A stretch of 64,000 bases of DNA from Serinicoccus chungangensis (GTDB lineage: Bacteria; Actinomycetota; Actinomycetes; Actinomycetales; Dermatophilaceae), in contig NZ_CP040887.1 in assembly GCF_006337125.1 (NCBI RefSeq), positions 1,860,001-1,924,000 on the forward strand. The letters run 5' to 3'. The position numbers were made by a program, and so were the translations under genes. Below, piece by piece: positions 26,681 through 38,206 of this stretch. Positions within the stretch are counted from its first letter, which is position 1. Every line of letters starts with the position of its first letter. Under the pieces are notes generated by a model. That model made no database searches. It had not been told where the DNA came from and was given only the letters and a program-made list of their open reading frames with translations.

Positions 26681-27943
26681 TCAGGAGGCTTTTCGGACCG
26701 CGGCGAGGCTCTTGCGGCCACGCTTGAGCAGCGCCACCTGGCCGTGCAGGAAGTCCTCGTCGGTCAGCAGCCGGTCGACGTCGTCCACCCGCGCGTTGTT
26801 GAGGCTGACGCCCCCGTCGCCGACGAGCCGTCGGGCCGCTCCCCTGCTCTCGGCCAGGCCGGTGCGGACCAGGGCGTCGAGCACGCTGTCGCCCACGTCC
26901 GCCGAGCCTCCGGGGAGCTCGGCCGTGGCGTCCTGCAGGGTGCCGGCCTCGAGCGTGGCGGGATCGGCCCGCCCGAAGAGCACCTGGCTCGCCGCCTCGA
27001 CCTGCGCGGTGGCTGCCGCCCCGTGGACGAGGGTCGTGACGTCGGCCGCCAGGGCCCGCTGCGCCTCACGCAGGTGCGGGCGCTCCCGGGCCGACTCCTC
27101 CAGCGCGCTGATCTGCTCGGCGTCGCGGTCGGTGAAGACGCGCAGCAGCTTGCCGGTCTCCGCGTCGGCCACGTTGATCCAGTACTGGTAGAAGGCGTAG
27201 GGCGAGGTCATGTCGGCCGAGAGCCACACGGCGTTGCCCTCGGACTTCCCGTACTTCATGCCGTTCTCGTCCGTGATGAGTGGTGTCGTGAGCACCTGGA
27301 CCGAGGCGCCCTCCACCCGGTGGATGAGGTCCACCCCCGCGGTGAGGTTGCCCCACTGGTCCTGCCCCCCGGTCTGCAGGGTGCAGCCGTACTCCCGGAA
27401 GAGGTGCAGGTAGTCCAGCCCCTGCAGCAGCTGGTAGCTGAACTCGGTGTAGGAGATCCCCTCCTGGCTCTCGAGCCGGGCCGCGATGGCCTCCTTGCGG
27501 ATCATCTGGTTGACCCGGAAGTGCTGGCCGACGTCGCGCAGGAAGTCCAGCGCGCTCAGCGGCGCGGTCCAGTCCAGGTTGTTGACCATCACCACCGGGT
27601 TGTCCCCCTCGACCTCGAGGAAGGGGCGCACCAGCTGCTGGATCCGGGCGACGTTGGCGGCCGCCTCGTCCTTGGTCTTGAGCACCCGCTCGGCGGTCGC
27701 CTTGGGGTCGCCGATGAGACCCGTGGACCCGCCGACCAGGCAGATGACCCGGTGTCCCGCCCGTTGCAGGTGGCGGAGCACGATGAGCTGGACGAGATTG
27801 CCGAAGTGCAGCGACGGCGCGGTCGGGTCGAAGCCGCAGTAGACGGTGATCGGTCCGTCGTCGAAGGCCTGGCGCAGGGCGGCCTCGTCGGTGGTCTGTG
27901 CCACCAGGCCCCGCCACCGGAGCTCGTCGAGGATGTGGGTCAC
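26681..27943 (-). CDS. tyrS: tyrosyl-tRNA synthetase
   Basis: 420 aa class I synthetase that charges tRNA-Tyr. GFDPTAPSLHFGN carries the HIGH-type motif (residue ~44), QWGNLTAGVDLI and the Tyr-binding region follow, and KYGKSEGNAVW is the KMSKS-type motif. A C-terminal S4 domain (VGDGGVSLNNARVDDVDRLL) binds tRNA. GTG start at 27943 with GGAAGGA upstream; a TAGGCT -10 is at 27998-27993. It lies directly upstream of the rRNA promoter on the same strand. Confidence 0.96.
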   Translation of the reverse strand: MTHILDELRWRGLVAQTTDEAALRQAFDDGPITVYCGFDPTAPSLHFGNLVQLIVLRHLQRAGHRVICLVGGSTGLIGDPKATAERVLKTKDEAAANVARIQQLVRPFLEVEGDNPVVMVNNLDWTAPLSALDFLRDVGQHFRVNQMIRKEAIAARLESQEGISYTEFSYQLLQGLDYLHLFREYGCTLQTGGQDQWGNLTAGVDLIHRVEGASVQVLTTPLITDENGMKYGKSEGNAVWLSADMTSPYAFYQYWINVADAETGKLLRVFTDRDAEQISALEESARERPHLREAQRALAADVTTLVHGAAATAQVEAASQVLFGRADPATLEAGTLQDATAELPGGSADVGDSVLDALVRTGLAESRGAARRLVGDGGVSLNNARVDDVDRLLTDEDFLHGQVALLKRGRKSLAAVRKAS

Positions 27944-27997
27944 CGTGGGGTCCTTCCGGTCGTGGGGTACGAGATCCGCCTCGTGATGAGGTCCAGC

Positions 27998-30675
<2,678 letters not shown>

Positions 30676-30677
30676 GG

Positions 30678-30711
30678 TGCACGAGTATACCGATGTCTGC
30701 ATGAGTATGCA
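30678..30711 (-). promoter_or_regulatory. argR promoter with two ARG-box-like sites
   Basis: On the plus strand tgcatgagtatgca (30698-30711) and tgcacgagtatac (30678-30690) are two copies of one motif 20 bp apart, about two helix turns; the former is an imperfect palindrome. The second overlaps the -10 TATACT (minus strand 30689-30684). Spacing and sequence fit ArgR operators, which bind the hexamer in pairs. Confidence 0.65.
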
Positions 30712-30748
30712 CCCAGCGCCCCGCACCGGACGGCGCTAGCGTGCACCC

Positions 30749-31147
30749 ATGGCGCACCCGCTCGTGGTGGACCCGCACAGCCCGGTGCTGGCCCGGGTGC
30801 GGGCGGTCTGCCTGGCGCTCCCGGCGTCCGCGGAGAAGACCAGCCACGGGCACCCGGCGTTCTTCACGGTGAAGGTGTTCGCCTACGTGGGCGCCTCGGT
30901 CAAGGTCGACGGGACGTATGCCCAGCACCCGGACGCGGTGGTCGTGAAGCCGCACCCCGACGAGGCGCGGGCCCTGCTGGAGCAGCCCCGGTGCTTCCGA
31001 CCGGCCTACCTCGGCCCCGCCGGCTGGGTGGGCGTCGACCTCGACGACGACAGCGACTGGGTCGAGGTCGCCGAGCTCGTCGAGGAGTCCTACCGCGCGA
31101 CCGCCCCCCGCGCCTTGGTCGCCCGGCTGGATGCGCCCCGGGGCTGA
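30749..31147 (+). CDS. MmcQ/YjbR family protein
   Basis: 132 aa. KTSHGHPAFFTVKVFAYVG, PDAVVVKPHPDEARALLEQ and RPAYLGPAGWVGVDLDDDSDWVEVAELVEESYR match the small YjbR/CyaY-like fold family. The biochemical role is not established. It begins at ATG 30749 with TAGCGT (30737-30742) 6 bases upstream, a leaderless pattern, and is divergent from argR. Confidence 0.88.
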   Translation: MAHPLVVDPHSPVLARVRAVCLALPASAEKTSHGHPAFFTVKVFAYVGASVKVDGTYAQHPDAVVVKPHPDEARALLEQPRCFRPAYLGPAGWVGVDLDDDSDWVEVAELVEESYRATAPRALVARLDAPRG

Positions 31148-31174
31148 CCCGAGGCCCCGCACGCAGCGGCGTGC

Positions 31175-32113
31175 TCAGGACCAGGCGCCACCCCCGAGCT
31201 CCTGCAGGAGCCGCACGGCGGCCTCGCCGCGGGAGCGCTGGAAGGCACGCAGGGTGGGCAGCCCCGGGGCCGCCGGGCGCCGGGCCGCGTCGAGCAGGTA
31301 GCCGCCCAGCCCGGCGACCACGCCGAGCACGTCCTCGCGCGTCGCGCCCAGCGCCAGGACCGGAGGCAGGTGCGGGCCGAGGTCGACCTCCCCGACCGCC
31401 CACACGTCGACGAGCAGCTAGCTGGCGTCGAACCACCCGGCCCCACGGCTCGCCCACGGCCAGTCGACGAGGCGCGCCCGCCCGTCGGCCTCGACCAGCA
31501 GGTTGTCCGCGCGGACGTCGAGGTGCACGACCGCGTCCCCCGCCAGCCGGTCCAGGGTGCGCGAGGACAGGTCGTGCAGCTCCCCCAGCCGCGGCACGAG
31601 CCAGGGGTCCAGGTCCGCCGGCGGGTCGTCGCGCAGCAGCGCCCAGCAGCCGAACGCGGCGCGGACCTCCCCGGGCAGGTCGGGCCAGGAGGCGGGCGCC
31701 CGGTGGTGGGCGAGCTCGGTCAGCGCGGCGAGGGTGCCCGCCAGCTCGGCCCCCGTCCACGGGGCGTGCGGGTGCCGGCCGTCGACCTCCTCGGTGAGCA
31801 CGGCGACCCACCCGTCGTCGTCGAGGTCGGCGATCAGGGCGGGAGCGAGGTCCAGCCCCTCAGCGGCGAGGCTGCGCAGCACGCCGGCCTCGCGGCGGTG
31901 CAGCGCGGGTGAGTCCGGGTTCGGGTGCGGCCCGACCGCCTTGACGAAGGCGCGGCGGCCGGCCGCGGTCCGGACCCGGTCGGCCGAGCCCGGGGAGAAG
32001 CCGCCCGGCTGCGAGACCGCCTGCACGACGGGGCCACCGAGGACCTGCGCGACCCAGTCGTGCACCGGGACCGGCAGGTCCTCCCACCGCGTGCGGACAC
32101 CGAAGCCCTCCAC
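31175..32113 (-). pseudogene. aminoglycoside-phosphotransferase-family protein with an in-frame amber codon
   Basis: Codons from ATG 32113 to the stop at 31175 form one 312-residue APH-like frame except for a TAG at 31420-31418. Before it are the ATP-site region (RRAFVKAVGPHPN), Brenner-type catalytic loop VVHLDVRADNLLVE, and DFG-equivalent RLVDWPWASRGAGWFDAS. After it, LLVDVWAVGEVDLGPHLPPVLALGATREDVLG continues the family sequence in the same frame. The truncated product (231 aa) keeps the catalytic loop but loses the C-terminal helices. A point mutation, a recent pseudogene or readthrough are possible. The substrate is unknown. Confidence 0.8.
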
Positions 32114-32114
32114 G

Positions 32115-32885
32115 TCAGGGGGCCAGCGGGTCGTCCTCGCCCCACGGCCGCAGCCGGAGCATGCGCGCCCCGTCCGGCAGCCCGCGGGCGGACCACGCGC
32201 GCAGCGTGTCGAGGTCGTCGGCGCCGGCCCGCACCATCCGGCCGGAGAAGCCGTCGAGCTCGCCCGAGGCGAACGCCAGGAGGAGGTCGGTCACCTCCTG
32301 CGGGGCGGTCCACTCGGTCCGGCCCTCGTGCATCTGCATCGAGTGGGTCATGTCGGTCTCGACGACCCCGGGCGCCAGGTCGAAGGCCAGGACCCCGTGC
32401 TCGGCCCCGGCCTGCGCCACCCCGCCGGTGATGCGGGCGAGGGCCGACTTGGAGCCGCAGTACGCCGTGAGGTCGCCCCGCTCCTTGGTGCCGGACCCGG
32501 AGTTGATGTTGACGACCCGGCCGCCGCCCGCCGCGATCATGTGCGGCACCACCGCCCGCGTGAGCAGGAAGGGGCCGCGCACGTTGGTCACCATGACCTG
32601 CCACCACTCGTCGACGTCGGCCTCCCAGAGCGGCACCTCGGCCTCGATGAGGCCGGCGTTGTTGACGAGCAGGTCGATGCGGCCGTGCCGCTCGACCACC
32701 GCGTCCACCACCGAGGCGACCTGGTCGGCGTCGGTGACGTCGCACGGCACGCCCTCGGCGCCGTCGGCCACCGTGCCGGACCGGGACACGCCGACGACGT
32801 GCCACCCGGCACCCAGCAGCGCCTCGACCGCGAGGGCGCCGATGCCGCGCGACGCCCCGGTCACCAGGGCCACCCGGGCGCTCAC
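32115..32885 (-). CDS. short-chain dehydrogenase/reductase
   Basis: 256 aa classical SDR. NAD(P)-binding TGASRGIGA (TGxxxGxG), VNNAGLIEAE (NNAG), and catalytic Ser in NINSGSGTKERG with YCGSK (YxxxK). GVVETDM follows as usual. Arg after the glycine motif favours NADP(H). GTG start overlaps the pheT stop (GTGA), so it is co-translated with pheT; the APH remnant follows directly. Substrate unknown. Confidence 0.92.
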   Translation of the reverse strand: MSARVALVTGASRGIGALAVEALLGAGWHVVGVSRSGTVADGAEGVPCDVTDADQVASVVDAVVERHGRIDLLVNNAGLIEAEVPLWEADVDEWWQVMVTNVRGPFLLTRAVVPHMIAAGGGRVVNINSGSGTKERGDLTAYCGSKSALARITGGVAQAGAEHGVLAFDLAPGVVETDMTHSMQMHEGRTEWTAPQEVTDLLLAFASGELDGFSGRMVRAGADDLDTLRAWSARGLPDGARMLRLRPWGEDDPLAP

Positions 32886-35419
32886 CGCTGCACCGCCCCG
32901 TGGTCCCGGGCGGCCCGTCCGACGGCCGCGTCCCGGGCCTCGTTGACCTCCTGCGTGGTCAGGGTCCGGTCCGGCGCCCGGAAGTGCATCCGGAAGGCCA
33001 GGGAGTGCCGGTCCTGGGCGACCTGGTCGCCGGCGTAGACGTCGAAGAGCTCCAGCCGCTCCAGGAGGTCACCCGCCCCCGCCCGCAGCGACTCCTCCAC
33101 GGCGCTGAAGCGGACCCCGCGGGGCACCTCCAGCGCGACGTCGGAGGTCGCGAGCGGGTGGGTGGACAACGGGCTGGCCTGGGTCCGGTGGTCGCTGGCC
33201 ACGACGAGCACGTCGAGGTTCAGCTCGGCGGCGCTGGTGCGCGGCGGCAGGCCCAGGCGCTGCACGACCGTGGGGTGCAGCTCGCCGGCCCAGCCCACCA
33301 CGGTGCCGTCCGCCAGGGTGAGGTCGACGCAGCGGCCCGGGTGGAACGACGCCCGCTCGCTCTGCTCCCGGCGGACCTCCACCCCCAGGGCCTCGGCCAC
33401 GGCGTGCGCCCAGCCGACGACGTCGACGACGTCGACGGGGCGACCACGGCCCCACCATCCGGACCGGTCGGCCTGCCCGGCGGCCATGAGCGCCACGTGC
33501 CAGGGCTGGGCGGGCACGGCGGCGCGGATCTGCGCCAGGACCTCGTCGTCGGGCTGCTCACCGACCCCGGGCACGGGGGCGATCGCCTCGCCCGCGGGCA
33601 GCGTGACGCTGTCGATCTCGAAGAGCGCGACGTCGCGGCTGCCCCGGGACACGTTGCGGCGCAGGGCCTCCGGCAGCGTCTGCAGCAGGGCGGTCCGCAG
33701 CAGCGGCGCCTCGTCCGACAGCGGGTTCGCGAGCCGGACCGCGTCACGGTGCGGGTCGTCCTGGTCCAGCCCGAGCTCGTCGAAGCGCTCGACGCCGACG
33801 AAGGGGTAGGTGAGGACCTCCTGGAGACCCTGGCCCGCCAGGGCCGTCGCGACCGCCCGCCGGGCCCGCTGGCCGTGGGTCAGTCCGCGGCCGCCCACCG
33901 CCCGGGGGACGACCGACGGGATCTTGTCGTAGCCGTCGATGCGGGCGACCTCCTCGACCAGCCCGGGGGCGTCGGTCAGGTCGGGGCGCCAGCTGGGCGG
34001 CCGGACGGCGACCACCCGGTCGCCGGCGCCCCCCTCCACCTCGCAGCCGATGAGCCGCAGGATCTCCTGCACCCGTGCCAGGTCGTAGGTGACGCCGACG
34101 TAGCGGCTCGCCAGCGTGAGGTCGAGGTCGACGGTGGGCCGCTGCGGCCGCTGGTCCTCGTCGGTGACGGCCGGGTCTGCGGTCCCTCCCCCGTGCTCGA
34201 CGAGCAGGTCGACCGCCAGCTGAGCGGCCGCCGCCGTGACGTCGGGGTCCACCCCGCGCTCGAAGCGCTTGGCCGCCTCGCTGGAGAGCCGGTGGCGACG
34301 CGACGTGCGCCCCACGGACCGGGCGTCGAAGTGCGCGGACTCGATGAGCACGTCGGTCGTGACCCCGGGTGTCACCTCGCCGTCCTCGCCGCCCATCACG
34401 CCGGCCAGCGCGAGCACCCGCTCCCCGCCGTCGGTGATGAGGAGGTCCTCGGGGTCCAGGGCACGGTCCACGTCGTCGAGGGTGGTCAGCCGTTCGCCCG
34501 GGCGGGCGCGGCGGACCACGACGGGGCCCGACAGGGTCGCCAGGTCGAAGGCGTGCAACGGCTGCCCGAGCGCCAGCATGACGTAGTTGGTCACGTCGAC
34601 CGCCAGGCCGATCGGGCGCATGCCGGCCTCGGTCAGCCGGCGCGCCATCCACTCCGGGGTGGTCCGGGTGAGGTCGATGCCGCGCACCACCCGGGCGAGG
34701 TAGCGGTCGCAGCCCGGGACTCCCTCGAGCGGCGCCTCGTCGGCGAGCCGCACGGCATACCCCTCCCCCTCGCCGGGGTCGACGGGGAGCGCGGCCGGGT
34801 CGGTGTAGGCCGCGCCGGTGGCGTGCGAGTACTCCCGGGCGATGCCCCGGATCGAGAAGCAGTATCCGCGGTCGGGGGTGACGTTGACCTCGACGGTCTC
34901 CCGGTCCAGCCCGAGCACCCCGACGAGGTCGTCCCCGGGGGCCAGCCGCGCGACGACCTCCGCGGGCAGCAGGCGCGGCAGCACCAGGATGCCGTCGTGG
35001 TCCTCGCCGATGCCGAGCTCGCGGACCGAGCAGATCATGCCGGCCGAGACGTGGCCGTAGGTCTTGCGGGCGCTGATGGTCAGCGGGCCCTGGGGGGTCG
35101 GCAGGCTGCCCCCGGGGAGGATCACCGCGACGAGGTCGCCGGCCGCGAAGTTGTGCGCCCCGCAGACGATGCCCTGGGGCTCGCCGCTGCCGTTGGCGTC
35201 GCCGACGTCGACCTGGCACCAGTTGATGGTCTTGCCGTTCTTCTGCTCCTCCGGCGTCATCTCGAGCACCCGGCCCACGACGAGGGGGCCGCCGACACCG
35301 CTGGTGTGCAGTCCCTCCTCCTCGAGCCCGACGGCCACGAGGTCGGCGGCGATCTGCTCGCCGGTGACGCCCTCGGGCAGCGTGACGTACTCGCCCAGCC
35401 AGTCGACCGGTACCCGCAT
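32882..35419 (-). CDS. pheT: phenylalanyl-tRNA synthetase, beta subunit
   Basis: 845 aa. Order: N-terminal catalytic-like start MRVPVDWLGEYV, EMAP-II/tRNA-binding domain (about 40-150, GAHNFAAGDLVAV), B3/B4 editing domain (YLARVVRGIDL, AVDVTNYVMLALGQPLHAFD), B5 domain (SRYVGVTYDLARVQEILRLIG), catalytic-like core, and the C-terminal FDX-ACB anticodon-binding domain (STHPLATSDVALEVP to the end). It forms the alpha2-beta2 enzyme with PheS. The ATG overlaps the pheS stop (ATGA). Confidence 0.97.
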   Translation of the reverse strand: MRVPVDWLGEYVTLPEGVTGEQIAADLVAVGLEEEGLHTSGVGGPLVVGRVLEMTPEEQKNGKTINWCQVDVGDANGSGEPQGIVCGAHNFAAGDLVAVILPGGSLPTPQGPLTISARKTYGHVSAGMICSVRELGIGEDHDGILVLPRLLPAEVVARLAPGDDLVGVLGLDRETVEVNVTPDRGYCFSIRGIAREYSHATGAAYTDPAALPVDPGEGEGYAVRLADEAPLEGVPGCDRYLARVVRGIDLTRTTPEWMARRLTEAGMRPIGLAVDVTNYVMLALGQPLHAFDLATLSGPVVVRRARPGERLTTLDDVDRALDPEDLLITDGGERVLALAGVMGGEDGEVTPGVTTDVLIESAHFDARSVGRTSRRHRLSSEAAKRFERGVDPDVTAAAAQLAVDLLVEHGGGTADPAVTDEDQRPQRPTVDLDLTLASRYVGVTYDLARVQEILRLIGCEVEGGAGDRVVAVRPPSWRPDLTDAPGLVEEVARIDGYDKIPSVVPRAVGGRGLTHGQRARRAVATALAGQGLQEVLTYPFVGVERFDELGLDQDDPHRDAVRLANPLSDEAPLLRTALLQTLPEALRRNVSRGSRDVALFEIDSVTLPAGEAIAPVPGVGEQPDDEVLAQIRAAVPAQPWHVALMAAGQADRSGWWGRGRPVDVVDVVGWAHAVAEALGVEVRREQSERASFHPGRCVDLTLADGTVVGWAGELHPTVVQRLGLPPRTSAAELNLDVLVVASDHRTQASPLSTHPLATSDVALEVPRGVRFSAVEESLRAGAGDLLERLELFDVYAGDQVAQDRHSLAFRMHFRAPDRTLTTQEVNEARDAAVGRAARDHGAVQR

Positions 35420-36579
35420 CAGATCTCCATCCCGAACTGCGCGTTGAAGCGCACGTCTCCCTCGATGAGCTCCCGCATGTCCGCGATGCCGTGCCGGAAC
35501 ATCGCCGTGCGCTCCACCCCCATGCCGAAGGCGAAGCCCTGGTAGCGCTCCGGGTCGACCCCGCACGCGCGCAGGACGTTGTGGTGGACCATGCCGCAGC
35601 CGCCCCACTCGATCCACCCGGTGCCGCCGCACGTCCGGCAGGGGGTGGCGGTGGGCTCGCCGCGGCAGACGAAGCAGCGGAAGTCCATCTCCGCGCTGGG
35701 CTCGGTGAACGGGAAGTAGGCGGGCCGCAGCCGGCTCACGATCCCCGGCCCGAACATCGCCTCGGCGAGGCGGTCCAGGGTGCCCTTGAGGTGGGCCATC
35801 GTCAGGCCCTCGTCGATGGCCAGCCCCTCGAGCTGGTGGAAGACGGGGGTGTGCGTGGCGTCGAGCTCGTCGGTGCGGAAGGTCTTGCCCGGCACCGCGA
35901 CGTAGAGCGGCACGCCGCGCTCGAGCAGCGACCGCGCCTGCACCGGCGAGGTGTGGGTGCGCAGCACCAGCCCGGCCTTGGCCGGCTCGACGAAGAAGGT
36001 GTCCTGCATCTGCCGGGCCGGGTGGTCCTTGTCGAAGTTCAGCGCGTCGAAGTTGAACCACTCGGCCTCGACCTGCGGCCCCTCGGCGATCTCCCACCCC
36101 ATGCCGACCATCGCGTCCGCCATGCGCTCGGCGGTGACGGTCAGGACGTGACGACGGCCCAGCGGGCGGCGCCCGGGGGCGACGGTGAGATCCATGGCCT
36201 CCTCGACGAGGATGCGCTCGTCCCGCTCGGCCTCCAGCTCCTGCTGGCGCCGGGCGAGCGCCTGGTTGACCCTCCCCCGCGCCTGGCCGACGAGCTTGCC
36301 GGCCGCGGCCTTCTCCGGGCCCGGCAGCCCGCCGATGGCACGGTTGGCCAGCGCCAGCGGTGAACGGTCCCCGGCGTGGGCCAGCCGCGCCTCCTTGAGG
36401 CCGTCCAGGTCGGACGCCGCGGCGATGGCCTCCAGGGCCTGCGCGACGTGGCCCTCGACGCTCTCCGGGCTCAGCCCGGGCTCCGCCGACGCCGAGCCGC
36501 CCCCCTCGTGCGGCGACCCCTCCTGGTCGGTGCCTGCGGGCATACCGGCTGGACTGGTGTGACTGTTGGCTTCGGACAC
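35419..36579 (-). CDS. pheS: phenylalanyl-tRNA synthetase, alpha subunit
   Basis: 386 aa from GTG 36579. Class II catalytic subunit with N-terminal coiled coil (GKLVGQARGRVNQALARRQQ), motif 2 region (VPGKTFRTDELDATHTPVFHQLEG), FTEPSAEMDF, and GFAFGMGVERTAMFRHGI (motif 3). An internal CRGEPTATPCRTCGG adds cysteines in the usual place. The GTG is chosen because a TAGACT -10 lies 7 bases upstream; ATG 36543 (MPAGTDQEGS) is the alternative. The first 45 residues are low complexity and unlikely to be structured. Confidence 0.95.
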   Translation of the reverse strand: MSEANSHTSPAGMPAGTDQEGSPHEGGGSASAEPGLSPESVEGHVAQALEAIAAASDLDGLKEARLAHAGDRSPLALANRAIGGLPGPEKAAAGKLVGQARGRVNQALARRQQELEAERDERILVEEAMDLTVAPGRRPLGRRHVLTVTAERMADAMVGMGWEIAEGPQVEAEWFNFDALNFDKDHPARQMQDTFFVEPAKAGLVLRTHTSPVQARSLLERGVPLYVAVPGKTFRTDELDATHTPVFHQLEGLAIDEGLTMAHLKGTLDRLAEAMFGPGIVSRLRPAYFPFTEPSAEMDFRCFVCRGEPTATPCRTCGGTGWIEWGGCGMVHHNVLRACGVDPERYQGFAFGMGVERTAMFRHGIADMRELIEGDVRFNAQFGMEI

Positions 36580-36586
36580 CTGCGCA

Positions 36587-36592
36587 AGTCTA
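36587..36592 (-). promoter_or_regulatory. -10 box of leaderless pheS, overlapping the TrmH stop codon
   Basis: TAGACT on the minus strand; its first three bases are the TAG stop of the upstream TrmH gene. Seven bases separate it from the GTG start of pheS. Confidence 0.55.
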
Positions 36593-37435
36593 GGTGCGCC
36601 CCGGGCGCCCCCACGACCGGGTTTCCCCGGCCGCCGCCGCGGAGGCGTGCAGGCAGACCGTCGCGGCCATCGCGAGGTTGAGCGACTCGGCCCGCTCGAT
36701 GGGGATGGCCACGCCGGCGTCGCAGGCGGCGAGCACGTCGTCGGGCATCCCCCACGCCTCGTTGCCGAGGACCCACGCGTGCGGCCCGGCCAGGTCGGCG
36801 TCCGGCAACGCGACCTCCCCGCCGCCGTCGGCCGCGAGCAGCCGGATGCCACGCCCGCGGCACGCGTCCAGCAGCTCCCCCACCGGCGTCCCCACGCTGA
36901 CCGGCAGGTGGAACAGCGCGCCCACGGTGGAGCGCACGACCTTGGGGTGGTGCACGTCGACCGAGGCGGCGCTCACGAGCACCGCCGCGGCCCCGAAGGC
37001 GCTCGCCCCCCGGAGCACGGTCCCCGCGTTGCCGGGGTCGCGCACGTGGGTGAGCACCACGGCGAAGCCGCCCGGCCCCACGGCGTCCAGCGCCTCGTCG
37101 AGCGGCACGTCGACGTGCTCGGCGACGGCCAGCACCCCCTGCGGCGAGCCGGTGTCCGCCATCGCCGCGAGCACCTCCTCGGTGCAGGTCCAGGTCGGCA
37201 CGTCCTCGCGCCCCGCCGCGTCGAGGATCTCGGGATGCCGCTCCCCCGCCGCCGCGGTGACGTAGAGCGCGCGGGCGTGCCCGGCGGCATACCGCAGCAG
37301 CTCGCGCACGGCCTGGGGCCCCTCCACGAGGAACCGGCCCGACCGCGCGCGGGCAGCACGACGCCCCAGCGCCGAGACCTCACGGACCCGTTCGCTGCGA
37401 GCGTTGCTCAGCAGCGGACGGTCGGATGCGCTCAT
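36590..37435 (-). CDS. TrmH/SpoU family RNA 2'-O-methyltransferase
   Basis: 281 aa. N-terminal substrate-binding domain (GRFLVEGPQAVRELL) and the C-terminal trefoil-knot SPOUT domain: VRDPGNAGTVLRGASAFG (motif 1), HHPKVVRSTVGALFHLPV, LGNEAWGM (motif 2), and IPIERAESLNLAMAATV (motif 3). It should methylate a ribose of 23S rRNA or tRNA. Start MSASDRPLL at 37435, between rplT and pheS. The infC-rpmI-rplT-trmH-pheST order is conserved in actinobacteria. Confidence 0.94.
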   Translation of the reverse strand: MSASDRPLLSNARSERVREVSALGRRAARARSGRFLVEGPQAVRELLRYAAGHARALYVTAAAGERHPEILDAAGREDVPTWTCTEEVLAAMADTGSPQGVLAVAEHVDVPLDEALDAVGPGGFAVVLTHVRDPGNAGTVLRGASAFGAAAVLVSAASVDVHHPKVVRSTVGALFHLPVSVGTPVGELLDACRGRGIRLLAADGGGEVALPDADLAGPHAWVLGNEAWGMPDDVLAACDAGVAIPIERAESLNLAMAATVCLHASAAAAGETRSWGRPGRT

Positions 37436-37466
37436 GCGCTGGGGCGTCGGTGCGTCGTGCGCCGGC

Positions 37467-37853
37467 TCAGGCCGCGGACTCGGCCGCGGTGCCGACGGCC
37501 GGCACGTTGGCGCGGGAGAGCTCGACGAGCGCGGCGAACGCGGCCTCGTCGTGGACGGCGAGCTCGGCCAGCATGCGGCGGTCGACCTCGACACCGGCGG
37601 CCTTGAGGCCCTGGATGAACCGGTTGTAGGTCATGCCGTGGGCGCGGGCGCCCGCGTTGATGCGCTGGATCCAGAGGCGACGGAAGTCACCCTTGCGGGC
37701 GCGCCGGTCGTTGTAGCTGTAGACCAGGCTGTGGGTGACCTGCTCCTTGGCCTTGCGGTAGAGCCGGCTGCGCTGCCCGCGGTAACCGCTGGCGCGCTCC
37801 AGGACGACCCGACGCTTCTTGTGGGCGTTGACCGCCCGCTTCACGCGTGCCAC
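37467..37853 (-). CDS. rplT: 50S ribosomal protein L20
   Basis: 128 aa. [37 protein letters not shown] (start quoted in part) is the highly basic N-terminal arm; [20 protein letters not shown] follows. The C-terminus is a little longer than usual (Ala/Ser-rich). GTG start. It binds 23S rRNA early in 50S assembly and, in some bacteria, its own mRNA. Confidence 0.97.
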   Translation of the reverse strand: MARVKRAVNAHKKRRVVLERASGYRGQRSRLYRKAKEQVTHSLVYSYNDRRARKGDFRRLWIQRINAGARAHGMTYNRFIQGLKAAGVEVDRRMLAELAVHDEAAFAALVELSRANVPAVGTAAESAA

Positions 37854-37908
37854 GTGAGTACTCCTTGACTAGTGCTTCAGGGGGTGGGTTCGAGGGTGAG
37901 GTGCCCGG

Positions 37909-38103
37909 TCAGAGACCGAGCATCTTCTTGACCTTGCGGACGTCGCTGGGCGCGACCTCCTTGTCGTTCACCAGCCGGCGCGCGGCCTGGCTGGAGCGCT
38001 CCTGGAACTTGTGCACGTGGCGCGCGCGCTGGTGCATGAGCTTGCCGGAACCCGTCACGCGGAACCGCTTCTTGGCGCCGCTGTGGGTCTTCATCTTCGG
38101 CAT
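37909..38103 (-). CDS. rpmI: 50S ribosomal protein L35
   Basis: 64 aa: MPKMKTHSGAKKRFRVTGSG, then HVHKFQERSSQAARRL and DVRKVKKMLGL. Full length for L35. Second gene of infC-rpmI-rplT, with about 100 bases to infC and 55 bases to rplT. The GGAGATCGGCTC before the ATG provides the ribosome-binding site. Confidence 0.97.
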   Translation of the reverse strand: MPKMKTHSGAKKRFRVTGSGKLMHQRARHVHKFQERSSQAARRLVNDKEVAPSDVRKVKKMLGL

Positions 38104-38206
38104 GAGCCGATCTCCTTCGTCGTCATCGTCTCGCCCGGGGTGCCGGGCGTGGTTCTGTGGGTAGGCCGGTGGTCGCGGGCCGAGCCGTGCGCTCGCGCCC
38201 GCAGAC

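Noticed and set aside
32900..35545. 881-codon plus-strand frame opposite pheT/pheS
   Set aside because: Shadow frame of genuine synthetase genes.
36543..36579. pheS starting at ATG 36543
   Set aside because: Possible, but the TAGACT box 7 bases before GTG 36579 fits the local leaderless pattern better; no Shine-Dalgarno is seen for the ATG.
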